DNA of 34,403 nt. Origin: Planctomycetota bacterium (lineage in GTDB: Bacteria; Planctomycetota; JAFGQW01). A program made the position numbers and the translations under genes. The stretch is taken from the NCBI GenBank assembly GCA_016935485.1, contig JAFGQW010000006.1:1-34403 (forward strand), read 5' to 3'. The notes beneath the pieces are model-generated. The model saw only the letters and a list, made by a program, of their open reading frames with translations. It did not search any database and had not been told where the DNA came from. This document shows positions 31,472 through 34,403 of this stretch, in pieces (within the stretch, counting starts at the first letter, position 1; each line of letters begins with the position of its first letter).

Positions 31472-32283
31472 ACCTCGCCGGCGCCTCCGCCATCGTCACC
31501 GGCGGCGGCTGGAACATCGGGCGCGCGGTCGCCATCGCCCTCGCTCGGGCCGGCGCGCGCGTGACGCTCGCCGCGCGGGACCGCGCGCGTCTCGAGGAGA
31601 CCCGGCAGCTCATCGCGGGCGCAGGCGGCGAAGCGCTGGTCGTGCCGACCGACGTGACCGACGCCGCGGCCTGCGACCGGCTGGTCGCCGCGGCGCTGGA
31701 GCGCTTCGGCACCGTGGACGCGCTCGTGAACCTCGCCGGCGGCTTCGGCGCCGGCGCGCCGCTCGACCGCGTCGAGCCCGCCGCCTGGATCGACGTCGTG
31801 AGCCGCAATCTCATCGGCACGTTCCTCGCGACGCGCGCCGCCCTGCCCGCGCTGAGCGGCCGCCCCGAGGCGCACGTGATCACCTGCGCGGGTGCGGGCG
31901 CCTTCTTCCCGGAGATCGGCTCGCACATGACCGCCTATGCGAGCGCCAAGGCCGCGATCTGCCGCTTCACTGACCAGCTCGCCGCGGAGCTCCTGGACAC
32001 CGCGATCCGCGTCAACTGCATCGAGCCCGGCATGGTCTGGGACCCACCCACCCTCGAGCGGATCGCAGCGGAGGAGCAGTGCACGGGACACCCCCACCCC
32101 GACCGTGGCCGCAACCGCCCGCCCGAGGCCGCCGCCGAGCTGGTGCTGTTCCTCCTCGGCGCCGGCGCCGCGGGCCTGAACGGCCGGCTCGTCTCGGTGA
32201 ACGACTCCTGGTGGCGGGATCCCGCGGAGGTCGCGCGCGTCGCCGCCGGGGACGCTTGCCGCCTGCGCCGCTCCTTGCCGTGA
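31468..32283 (+). CDS. Short-chain dehydrogenase/reductase family protein
   Basis: This is an NAD(P)-binding oxidoreductase-like protein of 271 residues. It has TGGGWNIGR (11-19, the TGxxxGxG cofactor motif), the NLAGG strand (88-92, family NNAG) and the YASAK active-site pair Tyr157 and Lys161. The position of the catalytic Ser, about 13 residues before the Tyr (usually in an ISS segment), falls in TCAGAGA, so the Ser seems to be missing. Activity may be altered. The insertion after VRVNCIEPGMV is rich in His and Arg. The ATG lies inside the stop of the radical SAM gene, indicating that the two are translated together and probably act in one pathway. Confidence 0.87.
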   Translation: MNLAGASAIVTGGGWNIGRAVAIALARAGARVTLAARDRARLEETRQLIAGAGGEALVVPTDVTDAAACDRLVAAALERFGTVDALVNLAGGFGAGAPLDRVEPAAWIDVVSRNLIGTFLATRAALPALSGRPEAHVITCAGAGAFFPEIGSHMTAYASAKAAICRFTDQLAAELLDTAIRVNCIEPGMVWDPPTLERIAAEEQCTGHPHPDRGRNRPPEAAAELVLFLLGAGAAGLNGRLVSVNDSWWRDPAEVARVAAGDACRLRRSLP

Positions 32284-32416
32284 GCACGGCCCTGCCTCAT
32301 TGACCGACCGCCTCGCAAGCCGCGACGCGAGGTTGAAACGCCGCGGGGCGCGCACCACAGTTGCGCCGGCCGTGTTCGGCCTGTACCGCCGCTTCCCCAC
32401 CGGGCCCGGAGCCACG

Positions 32417-34300
<1,884 letters not shown>

Positions 34301-34302
34301 TC

Positions 34303-34350
34303 CGCGGGCGCGATTCGCCCGCGCCACCTGAGCGCGCGCCTTTCGCGCGC
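34303..34350 (+). repeat. Two-hairpin repeat unit, copy 5 (after uup)
   Basis: The hairpins are CGCGGGCG-CGATT-CGCCCGCG (34303-34323) and GCGCGCG-CCTTT-CGCGCGC (34332-34350), linked by CCACCTGA. The unit is followed by GCACGCGCACGC and then CACCGAAATCGGGGGTCAGACC, the start of a GGGGTCAGACCCC element cut by the window edge at 34403. Confidence 0.85.
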
Positions 34351-34403
34351 GACACCCGCACCCGCACGCGCACGCTTCACCGAAATCGGGGGTCAGACCC
34401 CGG

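Noticed and set aside
32300-32416. Upstream TTG start for uup at 32300
   Set aside because: The added 39 residues are Arg-rich with no homology to the family. The ATG at 32417 begins the cassette directly and has GGAG upstream.

Overview
The window is a high-GC bacterial chromosomal segment carrying about 23 protein genes, one partial gene at the left edge and one degraded gene remnant. I saw no rRNA, tRNA, CRISPR array, phage module or transposase gene. A Tat-exported periplasmic hydrogenase, a lipoprotein with a beta-rich body and several secreted proteins point to a Gram-negative cell. The long secreted regulatory-domain and VIT/VWA proteins, and the dense GC-rich intergenic hairpin repeats, are the style of large-genome lineages such as Myxococcota, Acidobacteriota or Planctomycetota. 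The sequence alone does not let me name a phylum.

Left third (1-7216): two [NiFe] hydrogenases stand back to back. On the minus strand lie the Tat-signal small subunit and the start of the large subunit of a group 1-type periplasmic enzyme. Diverging on the plus strand is a complete six-gene echABCDEF-type operon, a membrane-bound, ferredoxin-linked, ion-pumping group 4 hydrogenase. Its gene order and subunit sizes fit Ech, and both NiFe-binding cysteine pairs are intact in EchE. Together they suggest H2 cycling or H2-driven ferredoxin reduction.

Middle (7217-19000): a 628-bp block of composite palindromic repeats is followed by radA, a DUF2752-type membrane protein and another small membrane protein. 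The minus strand then carries a regulatory-domain secreted protein translationally coupled to rsgA, a lipoprotein and a small membrane-anchored protein. On the plus strand follow a pseudogene remnant, an AlaX-type tRNA-editing enzyme, and a conserved small protein overlapping an NAD(P)-binding epimerase-like gene.

Right half (19014-34403): a 1120-residue VIT/VWA/DUF2135 exported protein and an exported M24 aminopeptidase diverge. Next come an enolase-superfamily-like protein that lacks the catalytic core, pyrB, and a SahR-like ArsR/methyltransferase regulator overlapping ahcY, with a clear promoter and operator. A GT2 glycosyltransferase diverges from a radical SAM/SPASM gene overlapping an SDR gene, and a Uup-type ABC-F ATPase ends the window.

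The most unusual structure is a family of composite palindromic repeats. A two-hairpin unit (8-bp stem/5-nt loop, then 7-bp stem/5-nt loop) occurs five times. In three places it follows a stop codon within 3-21 bases (echF, ahcY, uup). A separate 63-bp hairpin occurs twice with a compensatory base-pair swap. Palindromes built on GGGGTCAGACCCC accompany them. They look like REP/BIME-type non-autonomous elements that may double as 3'-end structures.
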